Below, in pieces: positions 1 to 8,229 of a stretch of DNA of 64,000 bases (position 1 is the stretch's first letter; each line of letters starts with the position of its first letter). Source of the DNA: Hyphomicrobiales bacterium (GTDB lineage: Bacteria > Pseudomonadota > Alphaproteobacteria > Rhizobiales > RI-29). The stretch lies in contig WGLQ01000004.1 in assembly GCA_016125495.1 (NCBI GenBank), positions 124,001 through 188,000 of the forward strand, given 5' to 3'. A program made the translations under genes and the position numbers. The notes under the pieces were generated by a model. The model did not search any database. It saw only the letters and a list, made by a program, of their open reading frames with translations, and had not been told where the DNA came from.

Positions 1-1
1 C

Positions 2-271
2 GCCCACTACGCCCACGGTGCGACCGGCGCCCCGCCCGTCGATGTTTTCGTCCGCGCCGCCGGCGATGCCCTCGCCCACGTCCACCTGCAGGACGCCGAC
101 GGCTTTGCCGACCGTCACTGGGCGATCGGTCGCGGCACCATCCTCTGGCCCTGCGTCTTCGCGGCGCTGGGTGAGCTTGCCGAGTTGCCCCGCCTCATCG
201 TCGAGATGAACGACGCGGCCGATATCCTGCCATCGGCACGCCACCTCCATGAGGCCGGCCTCGCCGAATAG
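2..271 (+). CDS. C-terminal part of a sugar-phosphate isomerase/epimerase-like protein (5' end outside the window)
   Basis: The reading frame is open from the first bases of the window to a TAG at 269-271, giving the last 89 residues of a protein whose start lies upstream. The stretch HVHLQDADG followed by HWAIGRGTI and then PRLIVEMND resembles the last strands of a xylose-isomerase-like TIM barrel (sugar phosphate isomerase/epimerase superfamily), where His and Asp/Glu at strand ends bind a metal. The exact substrate cannot be read from this fragment. It ends 350 bases before the helicase start, so the two are probably separate transcription units. Family assignment is inference from these short motifs. 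Confidence 0.6.
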   Translation, partial: AHYAHGATGAPPVDVFVRAAGDALAHVHLQDADGFADRHWAIGRGTILWPCVFAALGELAELPRLIVEMNDAADILPSARHLHEAGLAE

Positions 272-621
272 TGCGTCGTTCCGCCGTGCGCTCCGCCCCG
301 CAATTTCCTTGACTTGTGCGGCGCAACATGAGACACGGGTTCGTCGCCGCGATGGCGACCTCGACGTTCGAGCTGCGTGAAAGGGCGCTACAGGGTCAGG
401 CTTACACTCCGACCCGCTCAGGTTTCGCCCGCCTGTTCAGCACGTTGCAGTTTCATCCTATTCATCGGCGCCCAGGCCACGCGGGGTGCCGCGCAAGGCA
501 CGGCATGACCCTTTGCGGCATGCCGGGCGTGCCCTGCGCCGGTTTCGCTCCCGCCGTCGATACGGCGATCGTGCGGAGGCCGGGCAGGCCGCGCCATCCG
601 CCACGACCAGAAAGCGAACAC
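272..621. other. 350-base intergenic region upstream of the DEAD-box helicase
   Basis: No convincing gene is seen here. The helicase frame can be read back to 316, but the extension has no conserved helicase sequence and is rich in His, Gly and Arg, as expected for translated noncoding DNA. A TTGACT at 309-314 could be a -35 element, but the bases 17 further on (GACACG) are a poor -10, so no promoter is called. A long leader would suit a cold-regulated helicase gene; that is inference. Confidence 0.4.
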
Positions 622-2208
622 GTGACGACATTTTCCGACCTCGGCCTCGCCGCGCCCCTCCTTAAGGCGCTCGACGCCGAAGGCTACACCGCGCCGACGC
701 CCATCCAGGCTGCTGCCATCCCCTCCCTGCTCGCGGGAGAAGATCTCCTCGGCATCGCCCAGACCGGCACCGGCAAGACCGCCGCATTTGCCCTCCCCAT
801 CCTCCAGCGCCTCGCCGCCTCCCCGCGTCCGGCTCCCCGCAAGGGCTGCCGTGTCCTCGTGCTGGCCCCGACGCGCGAACTCGCCAGCCAGATCGCCGAG
901 GGCTTCCGGACCTACGGTCGCCACTACCGGTTCACCGTCGCGACCGTCTTCGGCGGCGTCGGATTCGCGCCCCAGATCAGGGCCTTCTCCTCGGGGACCG
1001 ATATCATCGTCGCGACCCCCGGCCGCCTCCTCGATCACATGGCCTCCGGTCACGCGAACCTGAAGGCGACCGAAATTCTCGTCCTCGACGAGGCCGACCA
1101 GATGCTCGATCTCGGCTTCGTCAAGCCGATCCGTCAGATTGTCGCCTCCCTCCCCTCCGCGCGCCAGACGTTGCTTTTTTCGGCCACGATGCCGGCCGAG
1201 ATCGCCGATCTCGCGCGCGCCTTCCTGAAGGACCCCCTCCGCGTCGAGGTGGCGCCCGCGGCAACCACCGCCGAGCGCGTCGCCCAGCGGGTCATCCATC
1301 TGCCGCGGTCCGAAAAGCGCCTGCGCCTCGTCTCGCTCCTTTCCGACCGCGCCATGGCCCGCACCCTCGTCTTCACGCGCACCAAGCGTGGCGCCGACCG
1401 CGTCGCCGGGCACCTCGAGGCGGCCGCCATCGGCGCTGCCGCCATCCACGGCAACAAGAGCCAGCGCCAGCGCGAGGCGGCTCTCGAGGCCTTCCGCTCC
1501 GGACGCATCCGGGTGTTGGTGGCGACCGACATCGCGGCGCGCGGCATCGACGTCGACGGCGTCACCCACGTCGTCAACTTCGAACTGCCCGAGGTCGCCG
1601 AGGCCTACGTCCACCGCATCGGCCGCACCGCGCGCGCCGGCGCCTCGGGCGAGGCGATCTCGCTTTGCGAGCCCGAGGAGCGCGATCTCCTGAGGGCGAT
1701 CGAGCGTCTGACCCGCCAGCGCATTCCGAGCGAGGACGCCATGGCATCCGCTGGCGCTTCCGGCGCGGCGCCCGCCGATGACGATCGCGAGAGTGGTCGC
1801 GAACGCCCGCGCAAATCCGGTGGTTCGCGGCGCGACGGCCCAGCCCGTTCGGCGCGCCCCGCGTCCGATCGCCGGGACGACCGCCAGCCGGCCCGCCGGC
1901 CGGACGGTGAGGCACGGCGCCGCGATGGAAAGGCCAAGGCCGGTGCCCGTTCGCCGCTCGAAGGCCAGCACCCGCAAGCCAAGTCCGGCGCCGACCGGGG
2001 CGATACCGCGCGGCCGTCATCGGCTCCGGAGGGTGGCCGCCCGCGCCGTCGGCGCTCCGGCAACCGGCCAGCCGAAGGTCGTTCCGAGCGCGGCGGCGAG
2101 GGCCATTCCCGCCCGGCCGAGCGCGCCTCGGCACCGCTCGCCGACGCGGCCGGCCAGCTTTCGCGGCTCGCCTTCCTCAGCCCCGCCCCGGTGCGCGGCA
2201 CGCTCTGA
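622..2208 (+). CDS. DEAD-box ATP-dependent RNA helicase (RhlE-like)
   Basis: A 528-residue protein that should unwind RNA duplexes with ATP. The Q motif region (FSDLGL to TPIQ) lies at residues 4-29, the Walker A motif AQTGTGKT at 46-53, DEAD at 156-159, SAT near 188 and the motif VI sequence HRIGRTARAG from about 332. The last ~140 residues are a basic Arg/Gly/Ser-rich tail typical of RhlE-type helicases that bind structured RNA. I chose the GTG at 622 because the family usually begins a few residues before the Q motif, as in VTTFSDLGL; the frame is open back to 316 but that part is not helicase-like. It is followed by a terminator and then a cold-shock protein gene, so a role in cold adaptation or ribosome assembly is plausible. 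Confidence 0.93.
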   Translation: MTTFSDLGLAAPLLKALDAEGYTAPTPIQAAAIPSLLAGEDLLGIAQTGTGKTAAFALPILQRLAASPRPAPRKGCRVLVLAPTRELASQIAEGFRTYGRHYRFTVATVFGGVGFAPQIRAFSSGTDIIVATPGRLLDHMASGHANLKATEILVLDEADQMLDLGFVKPIRQIVASLPSARQTLLFSATMPAEIADLARAFLKDPLRVEVAPAATTAERVAQRVIHLPRSEKRLRLVSLLSDRAMARTLVFTRTKRGADRVAGHLEAAAIGAAAIHGNKSQRQREAALEAFRSGRIRVLVATDIAARGIDVDGVTHVVNFELPEVAEAYVHRIGRTARAGASGEAISLCEPEERDLLRAIERLTRQRIPSEDAMASAGASGAAPADDDRESGRERPRKSGGSRRDGPARSARPASDRRDDRQPARRPDGEARRRDGKAKAGARSPLEGQHPQAKSGADRGDTARPSSAPEGGRPRRRRSGNRPAEGRSERGGEGHSRPAERASAPLADAAGQLSRLAFLSPAPVRGTL

Positions 2209-2218
2209 CGATCCACAA

Positions 2219-2242
2219 GGCCGGGCCCCGTGCCCGGCTTTT
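2219..2242 (+). terminator. Rho-independent terminator after the helicase
   Basis: A 7-bp perfect stem GCCGGGC/GCCCGGC (2220-2226 and 2232-2238) with a 5-base loop is followed at once by TTTT. It starts 11 bases after the helicase stop codon and separates that gene from the cold-shock gene. Confidence 0.75.
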
Positions 2243-2490
2243 CGCCTCCGGGGGCCATGGTTGGGCTTGCGGTTCGAGGGAGAAAGGCGTATCTATCTCG
2301 CCATCGACTTTGGCCGGACGATCGGGCCCCTGCGCCGCGCCGGTGTTGTAACCGGCACGCGCTCGGCAACGAGCAAGGGTTAGCGGCGCACGTTCAGACT
2401 CCACTCCAAAATCGACGTTGAACGGCAGAGGCACGTCCGACATGGCGAGCCCGCGCCCCCCCGTATGTCTACCGATTGGGACAGCCGAAA

Positions 2491-2700
2491 ATGCAGAACG
2501 GAACCGTGAAATTCTACAACGAGCAAAAGGGCTATGGCTTCATCACGCCGGACGCCGGCGGCAAGGACGTGTTCGTCCACGCCACGGCACTCGAGCGTGC
2601 GGGCCTGCGCGGCCTCGCCGAGGGTCAGAAGGTTGCCTTCGACACCGAGATGGACCGCCGCTCCGGCAAGCCCGCCGTCGCCAACATCCAGCTGGCCTGA
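2491..2700 (+). CDS. Cold-shock domain protein (CspA family)
   Basis: A 69-residue single cold-shock domain, the usual length of the family. RNP1 is seen as GYGFI (residues 14-18) and RNP2 as VFVHA (27-31); these aromatic residues bind single-stranded nucleic acid. The start at MQNGTVKFYN matches family practice; an in-frame start five codons upstream is less likely. No strong Shine-Dalgarno is visible. The space from the helicase terminator to this start is about 250 bases and may be a structured leader, as in other csp genes. A strong terminator follows, so the gene is probably transcribed alone as an RNA chaperone. Confidence 0.95.
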   Translation: MQNGTVKFYNEQKGYGFITPDAGGKDVFVHATALERAGLRGLAEGQKVAFDTEMDRRSGKPAVANIQLA

Positions 2701-2737
2701 CGCCCGCCGCGCAAGCGGTGTCGGAATTTCAACGCGA

Positions 2738-2768
2738 GGGGGAGGCCCAAGGGCCTCCCCCTTTTTTT
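2738..2768 (+). terminator. Strong Rho-independent terminator of the cold-shock gene
   Basis: An 11-bp perfect inverted repeat, GGGGGAGGCCC (2738-2748) and GGGCCTCCCCC (2751-2761), is followed directly by seven T residues at 2762-2768. It lies 37 bases after the csp stop codon and just before the 3' end of the convergent gene at 2806. Confidence 0.93.
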
Positions 2769-2805
2769 GGCGCGCGTGGTGGTGGGGGGGCGGTTGGCCC
2801 GCCTC

Positions 2806-3216
2806 TCAAACGCCCGGCGGGCGGCTTGCGACTTCTACGGGCATGGTCAGTTCGAGGTTGTGAAGCTGCTCGATGCGCTCCATCTCCGCGCGGTAGTCGT
2901 CGTAGGTGTTGCGCTCGCCGAGCAAGGCGAGGGCAACTTCCAGACCCTCGATGCCGGCTTCGAGGGCCTTCTGAGCCAGCTTGCGCAGGCGCTCGGCGGC
3001 GGAGGCACGAGCGCGAGCCGCCACCTCGGCGACCTCTTCGCCGACCTGCTTGCGGCAAACGGTATCGCGAGCGCACTTGACGGCAACGCGCACGACGCCT
3101 GCGCCTGCCCCGGCCTCGACGCCAGCTGCCTGAGCGGCACCCGGGTCGGTGAAGGCGACCGCCGCCGCGATGGCGAGGGCGGAAGCCGAGTTTTTCAAGA
3201 ACGCCTTCATGGGCAT
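2806..3216 (-). CDS. Small exported protein of unknown function
   Basis: A 136-residue protein with a clear Sec signal peptide: Met-Lys start, hydrophobic core SALAIAAAVAF and an Ala-rich cleavage region ending near AQA. The mature part is mostly helical and charged, with two cysteines (CARDTVC) that could form a disulfide in the periplasm. A GGAG five bases before the ATG at 3216 supports this start over the one two codons later. I do not recognise a family. It is transcribed towards the csp terminator and stands alone; the next gene upstream runs the other way. Confidence 0.7.
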   Translation of the reverse strand: MPMKAFLKNSASALAIAAAVAFTDPGAAQAAGVEAGAGAGVVRVAVKCARDTVCRKQVGEEVAEVAARARASAAERLRKLAQKALEAGIEGLEVALALLGERNTYDDYRAEMERIEQLHNLELTMPVEVASRPPGV

Positions 3217-3324
3217 CTATGCTCCATCTAGGGCAACCCGTAGCGGGCGCCGGTGGTTAGGAGCCTTTCAACTAGAGCCCGGAATGCCTTGTAGCCACCA
3301 CAGCACACCGACTCGCGCCGACGT

Positions 3325-3420
3325 CCTGTCAGGTTCGCCAGCATCGCCTGTCGCTACCTGTCGCGCCGCTTCGCCACCAGCCTCGAGCACTGCCGACAAA
3401 TTGTCGGCTCGCCTGTCGCG
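3325..3420. repeat. Cluster of CCTGTC direct repeats upstream of the accessory pair
   Basis: CCTGTC occurs at 3325, 3347, 3357 and 3412; the last three continue as CCTGTCG and two as CCTGTCGCG. They surround the palindrome at 3392-3408 and lie between divergent genes, so they may be binding sites for a regulator of the pair that starts at 3497. The function is inference. Confidence 0.4.
3392..3408. promoter_or_regulatory. Candidate operator palindrome
   Basis: A perfect inverted repeat, GCCGACAA-A-TTGTCGGC, sits about 90 bases before the start of the gene at 3497. There is no T-run, so a terminator is unlikely; the symmetry fits a site for a dimeric repressor. Whether it controls the pair to the right or the small exported protein to the left is unknown. 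Confidence 0.45.
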
Positions 3421-3496
3421 GCGCCGTCGTTGACCCTGCCGTCGGCTCTGGCAGGATGGCTGTTCAGATGTGCGCGAGGCCCTGAGGACCGACGGC

Positions 3497-4471
3497 ATGA
3501 CCGATCCTATTCCCGATTGGAAAGACAAGTTGCGGTTCCTCATGGACGACCGCTTGCCGCAGGCCGTGGCGGACCGCAATGCCGCAAAGAATGTAGAGCG
3601 GCCGATCAATTCCATGCCGCGCCTCGCCAAGGCGCTCGGGCTCGCCTCGCATTCGTCGCTCTATCCGATCAGCGACAAAGTTAGCGACAACCTGCGCACC
3701 AAGCTCGGCGCACTCTACGGTTTCCCGTTCGGCAGCGAATGCTGGGGCGAGTTCGAGGCGGGTTGCTGCGCCGAGTTCGAGAAGGAATACCGCGCGCTCC
3801 ACGGGCAGCCCGGGCCCCAGCTCCGCGCCGAGCGCATCGCTCTCGACATCCCCGCCGACATCGCATTGCTCGCCGGGCTCGATCTCTACCTCACCCAGGC
3901 CGGGCCGGGCGAGGCCATCCCCGTCACCTTCGACCTCGTCTGCCAGCCGGCGCCGGTCGGCTCGATCGAGATCGCGGTCAAGCGCGGACGCCTCCTCCTC
4001 GAAGCGGACACGACGAGATTTTCCGGCACCAAGGACCGTCTGGCGGGCGACGGCCCCGTGACCATCGAGCGCAAGGACGGAAGCACCGTGACGATTTCCA
4101 TCGCCAATGCCCGGGCCGGCTTTGCCGCCTGGGAGGTCAAGAGCAACGAGGGCCCGATCGGAGTGGTACGACCGGGAGACGGGCAGGACCTCGGCAAACT
4201 TGGCGATCCGGCGCCGGGCGACGAGGTCAAGGCGGTCTTCCAGGTCTACGTCAAGGACCTCGACTTCGGCGACCCCGATCCCGACGACGACGAGGAGGGA
4301 GAGAGCGATCCCTTTTCCTTCCTGCGCGCCGACGGCAAGCCACTGAGCCCGATGAAGCGGGCGATCATCAAGGCGCTCATCGTCAAGGAGGAACTGGGCG
4401 CCCCCGCCGACGGCTTCGTCACCGTCGCCGGCGATGGTCGCGTGCTGCGGCCGGAAGGGGGGGAGGAATGA
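3497..4471 (+). CDS. Unknown protein paired with a formylglycine-enzyme-like protein
   Basis: I do not recognise this 324-residue protein. The first ~95 residues are charged and helical (WKDKLRFLMDDR through GFPFGSECW) and look like a small DNA- or protein-binding module that senses a partner. The middle (~115-245) has alternating hydrophobic residues typical of a beta-sandwich. It is followed by a very acidic linker (PDPDDDEEGE) and a helical C-terminus. The ATG at 3497 is preferred to the frame opening at 3470 because the earlier residues look like noncoding translation. Its TGA overlaps the ATG of the next gene (ATGA at 4468-4471), so the two are translationally coupled. A possible operator lies about 90 bases upstream. 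Confidence 0.75.
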   Translation: MTDPIPDWKDKLRFLMDDRLPQAVADRNAAKNVERPINSMPRLAKALGLASHSSLYPISDKVSDNLRTKLGALYGFPFGSECWGEFEAGCCAEFEKEYRALHGQPGPQLRAERIALDIPADIALLAGLDLYLTQAGPGEAIPVTFDLVCQPAPVGSIEIAVKRGRLLLEADTTRFSGTKDRLAGDGPVTIERKDGSTVTISIANARAGFAAWEVKSNEGPIGVVRPGDGQDLGKLGDPAPGDEVKAVFQVYVKDLDFGDPDPDDDEEGESDPFSFLRADGKPLSPMKRAIIKALIVKEELGAPADGFVTVAGDGRVLRPEGGEE

Positions 4472-5649
4472 CGGAATTGCGGCGTATCGACTGGCTCGCG
4501 CGCGCCGCCGCGACCTTCGATGACTCGGAAGGTCAAAGATCGACGCTGTTTCGGCGTCTGGCACATCGGGTCGAGTTGGCTCCCGAAACGGACTTCCGCT
4601 TCCTCGATCTGTCGGGTGTGGATTTTTCGGGACAGAACCTCTTCGGCTTCGACTTCACCGGCGCTTGCCTCCATGGCTGCAATATCCTGGGGGCTCAGAT
4701 TGTCGGCGCCCGCTTCGACCAAGCCGAACTCGGCATCGTCGAGCACATGACCGGCCCGTGGCGGCGGGAAAATCGTCACGCCCCCGGCCGCGTCTCCCGT
4801 GTCGCCGACCTGAGCCAGGCTGCGGACTGGGAGCTCTACCGAAAGGCACGGCATCAGCTCGCGCTTCCCCCGTCCGACGCGCACGTGCCCATCGGGGCGA
4901 TCTTCGCTGATCTGCCGGGGCTCTCGCCTCAGTTGGTCGTGATTCCGGCGGGCGAGTTCTGGATGGGGTCGCCGGACGAGGAGGCAGGGCACCTCGATAG
5001 CGAAGCCCCATACAAGTCGCGCGTCATTGCCGAACCGTTCGCGATCGGGCGGTTCGCGGTGACATTCGACGAATGGGACGCGGCCCGAGCGGCGGGGGCC
5101 GAGTTGCCCAATGCGAGCGACCGAGGCTGGGGACGCGGCAACCGGCCCGTCATCAACGTCTCACATGAGGACGCGCAAGCCTACTGCCGATGGCTGTCGG
5201 AGCGGACGGGGCGCAAGTATCGCCTGCCATCGGAAGCCGAGTGGGAATACGCCTGCCGGGCGGGGACGGATACGCCGTTCTGGTGGGGCGCGTCGATCTC
5301 GACCAAGCAGGCGAACTACGACGGAAATTACACCTATGGCGGCGGCGCGAAGGGTGAGTATCGGCAGCGGACGGTGCCGGTGGACAAGTTCGAGCCGAAT
5401 CCCTGGGGTCTCCATCAGGTGCACGGCAACGTCTGGGAGTGGTGCGCCGATCCCTGGCATGAGACCTACCAGGGTGCGCCCGAGGATGGGTCTCCATGGC
5501 TCGGCGGTGAGAAGTCTCTTTTCGTGGTTCGCGGCGGCTCCTGGAGCGGCAATCCGTGGAACCTCCGGTCCGCCAGCCGCAGCAGGGTCCATCCTGACCT
5601 CCGGGACGACTTTCTCGGCTTCCGAGTTGCCAGAACGCTTACCCCATGA
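4468..5649 (+). CDS. Pentapeptide-repeat plus formylglycine-generating-enzyme-like (SUMF) protein
   Basis: A 393-residue protein with two recognisable parts. Residues 46-88 hold about eight pentapeptide repeats (DLSGV DFSGQ NLFGF DFTGA pattern). Residues ~155-390 form a SUMF/C-type-lectin-like domain: IPAGEFWMGS at the start, YRLPSEAEWEYACRAGTDTPF, then GNVWEWCAD (320-328), RGGSWSGNPW (355-364) and GFRVAR at the end. True formylglycine-generating enzymes carry a catalytic Cys pair in the region after RGGSW; here that region reads SGNPWNLRSASRSR without Cys, so oxidase activity is unlikely. This fold is widely used as a binding scaffold, including as the variable protein of diversity-generating retroelements. 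Translationally coupled to the upstream gene; no reverse transcriptase is in the window. Family is clear, role unknown. Confidence 0.87.
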   Translation: MTELRRIDWLARAAATFDDSEGQRSTLFRRLAHRVELAPETDFRFLDLSGVDFSGQNLFGFDFTGACLHGCNILGAQIVGARFDQAELGIVEHMTGPWRRENRHAPGRVSRVADLSQAADWELYRKARHQLALPPSDAHVPIGAIFADLPGLSPQLVVIPAGEFWMGSPDEEAGHLDSEAPYKSRVIAEPFAIGRFAVTFDEWDAARAAGAELPNASDRGWGRGNRPVINVSHEDAQAYCRWLSERTGRKYRLPSEAEWEYACRAGTDTPFWWGASISTKQANYDGNYTYGGGAKGEYRQRTVPVDKFEPNPWGLHQVHGNVWEWCADPWHETYQGAPEDGSPWLGGEKSLFVVRGGSWSGNPWNLRSASRSRVHPDLRDDFLGFRVARTLTP

Positions 5650-5719
5650 TTCTTTTCCCCTTTACCCCATTCTTGGATCGTGCCCCAGGTGGTGGTGTAG
5701 GTGCTCGGCCTCCCCCGAA

Positions 5720-6005
5720 TGTCATCCCGGAAGCGCGCAGCGCTGTCCGGGACCCAGGTGGCGATCGGGGGAAAGGAAGTCGGACGCCAGCGACGTCGTG
5801 GGCCCTGGGTCCCGGACAATCGGACGGAAAATGCCGACGGCACCGCCGCACCCGCCTGCCCGCCCGATTTCCGGGACCCAGGTGGCGATCGGGGGAAAGG
5901 AAGTCGGACGCCAGCGACGTCGTGGGACCTGGGTCCCGGACAATCGGACGGAAAATGTCGACCGCGCCGCCGCCCCCGCCTGCCCGCCCGATTTCCGGGA
6001 TGACA
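5720..6005. repeat. 286-base element with 12-base terminal inverted repeats and two 124-base tandem units
   Basis: The element begins with TGTCATCCCGGA (5720-5731) and ends with its exact complement TCCGGGATGACA (5994-6005). Inside are two tandem 124-base units, 5746-5869 and 5870-5993, that differ at only a few positions; each contains an inverted pair (GGGACCCAGGT and ACCTGGGTCCC in the second unit). The left end also folds as a hairpin, CCCGGA/TCCGGG at 5726-5731 and 5746-5751. This is typical of short noncoding intergenic repeats (REP/MITE-like) scattered through proteobacterial genomes. It encodes no transposase, so any movement would need one in trans. Confidence 0.85.
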
Positions 6006-6104
6006 ATTGAGCGTGGAATGTCCGGGCCTCGCCCGCCTTCTCCGGGACGCGTGGCGGCGGCGCGGCGTGATGTGACGATCCCCGGATGTGCGGCGCCACC
6101 CTCA

Positions 6105-6156
6105 CGATCCCCGGATGCGGTGCAGCACGAAGTGGTGCTCCGCTGATCCGGGGTCG
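6105..6156. repeat. Long imperfect hairpin (REP-like)
   Basis: CCCCGGAT (6109-6116) pairs with ATCCGGGG (6146-6153), extended outside by CGA/TCG and inside by GCGG/CCGC and AGCAC/GTGCT, giving a nearly continuous stem around a small loop. A second copy of the left arm, CGATCCCCGGAT, lies at 6076-6087. No T-run follows, so it is called a repeat rather than a terminator, although it could block read-through between the convergent operons. Confidence 0.6.
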
Positions 6157-6291
6157 CCATGAAGGGCGCAGAACGCGGGCGGTCCCGGGTCTGCGGCGTA
6201 CCGCTGCGCTTCGCTCCACGCCGCCCCGCGCCCGGGAGCCGTGAATGGATCGCGGATCAGCACGTTAGCATTGCGCTTTACGCCACGCCGC

Positions 6292-7407
<1,116 letters not shown>

Positions 7408-7425
7408 TGACGGCGGCTCCATCGG

Positions 7426-8229
7426 CTATCGGCCCAGCCGGCGCTGACTGCGGCGCCGCAGCATCTCGCCGAGGCCGAGCAGGATGAGGGAGAAGACGAG
7501 CATGAGCGTGCCGAGTGCCAGCACGCTCGGCAGGCGCGCCGGGAAACGCAACTGCGACCAGATGTAGACCGGCAGCGTCGGCTCGAAGCCCGAGAGGAAG
7601 AAGGCGATGATGAACTCGTCGAGCGAGATCGTGAAGGTGATGAGAATGCTCGAGATGATCCCCGGCATGATGATCGGCAATGTGACGCGCAGCATCGTGC
7701 CGAGCGTCGTCTCGCCGAGGTCGAGGGAGGCCTCCTCGAGGCTCCTGTCGAAGCCCTCGAAGCTCGACATGAGGACGGCCGTCGAGAACGGGATGCAGAG
7801 CAGCGTGTGCCCGAGGATCACGCTGAGGAGGGAAAGCTTGATGCCGAGATTGAGGAAGACGATCAGCATCGAGATGGCGACGATGATCTCCGGCAGAACC
7901 AGCGGGCTCATGATGAGGCCGGTGATGAGACCCTTGCCCGGAAAGCGCGTCTGCGTCACCGCGCGCGCCGCGAAGATGCCGAGCAGCGTCGAGAGCAGCG
8001 CGGTCGCCAGCGCCACCTGAAGCGAGTTCCAGATCGCGCCCTTGAGCGCCGGGATGCGGGCGAGGTCGGAGTACCACTGCGTGGTGAATTCCTGGAGGGG
8101 AAATGCCACGATCGTCGAGTTGTTGAACGAGAACACCGGCAGGAACGCCACCGGCAGATAGAGGAAGACGAGATAGAGGATGGCATAGACCATGAGGCCG
8201 GGGCTCGCGCGTCCTCCACTCGCGCTCAT
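7426..8229 (-). CDS. ABC transporter permease, PotC-like
   Basis: A 267-residue inner-membrane protein with about six hydrophobic segments. The conserved cytoplasmic EAA loop, which docks on the ATPase, is seen as EEASLDLGETTLGTMLRVTLP. The early motif FSFNNSTIVAFPLQEFTTQWY is typical of PotC-type permeases of spermidine/putrescine transporters. Its ATG overlaps the stop codon of the first permease (ATGA at 8226-8229), so the two subunits are translated together. The ATPase gene follows after a few bases. Confidence 0.9.
   Translation of the reverse strand: MSASGGRASPGLMVYAILYLVFLYLPVAFLPVFSFNNSTIVAFPLQEFTTQWYSDLARIPALKGAIWNSLQVALATALLSTLLGIFAARAVTQTRFPGKGLITGLIMSPLVLPEIIVAISMLIVFLNLGIKLSLLSVILGHTLLCIPFSTAVLMSSFEGFDRSLEEASLDLGETTLGTMLRVTLPIIMPGIISSILITFTISLDEFIIAFFLSGFEPTLPVYIWSQLRFPARLPSVLALGTLMLVFSLILLGLGEMLRRRSQRRLGR

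Larger units (their letters stand above)
5650..6291. other. 642-base gene-free, repeat-rich spacer
   Basis: No protein gene is supported here; open frames exist only because the DNA is GC-rich. It holds an element bounded by 12-base inverted repeats (5720-6005), and a strong hairpin with a related upstream half-copy (CGATCCCCGGAT also at 6076). The region separates the accessory pair from the convergent ABC transporter operon. Confidence 0.6.

Noticed and set aside
316-621. A 102-codon N-terminal extension of the helicase
   Set aside because: The added residues do not resemble any helicase region and the family normally begins close to the Q motif, which fits the GTG at 622.
418-1977. A 519-codon frame antisense to the DEAD-box helicase
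   Set aside because: Overlaps the helicase completely and reads as Gly/Asp/Arg-rich noise typical of shadow frames.
3739-4467. Long extension of the SUMF-like frame upstream of 4468
   Set aside because: It overlaps the coding part of the partner gene in another frame and consists of Arg/Pro/His-rich noise; the ATG at 4468 overlaps the upstream stop.
5746-5993. CRISPR-like repeats
   Set aside because: Only two 124-base tandem units without spacers, and no cas genes; this is a tandem duplication inside an inverted-repeat element.
5650-6291. Template repeat of a diversity-generating retroelement
   Set aside because: No copy of the SUMF C-terminal coding sequence and no reverse transcriptase were found in the window.
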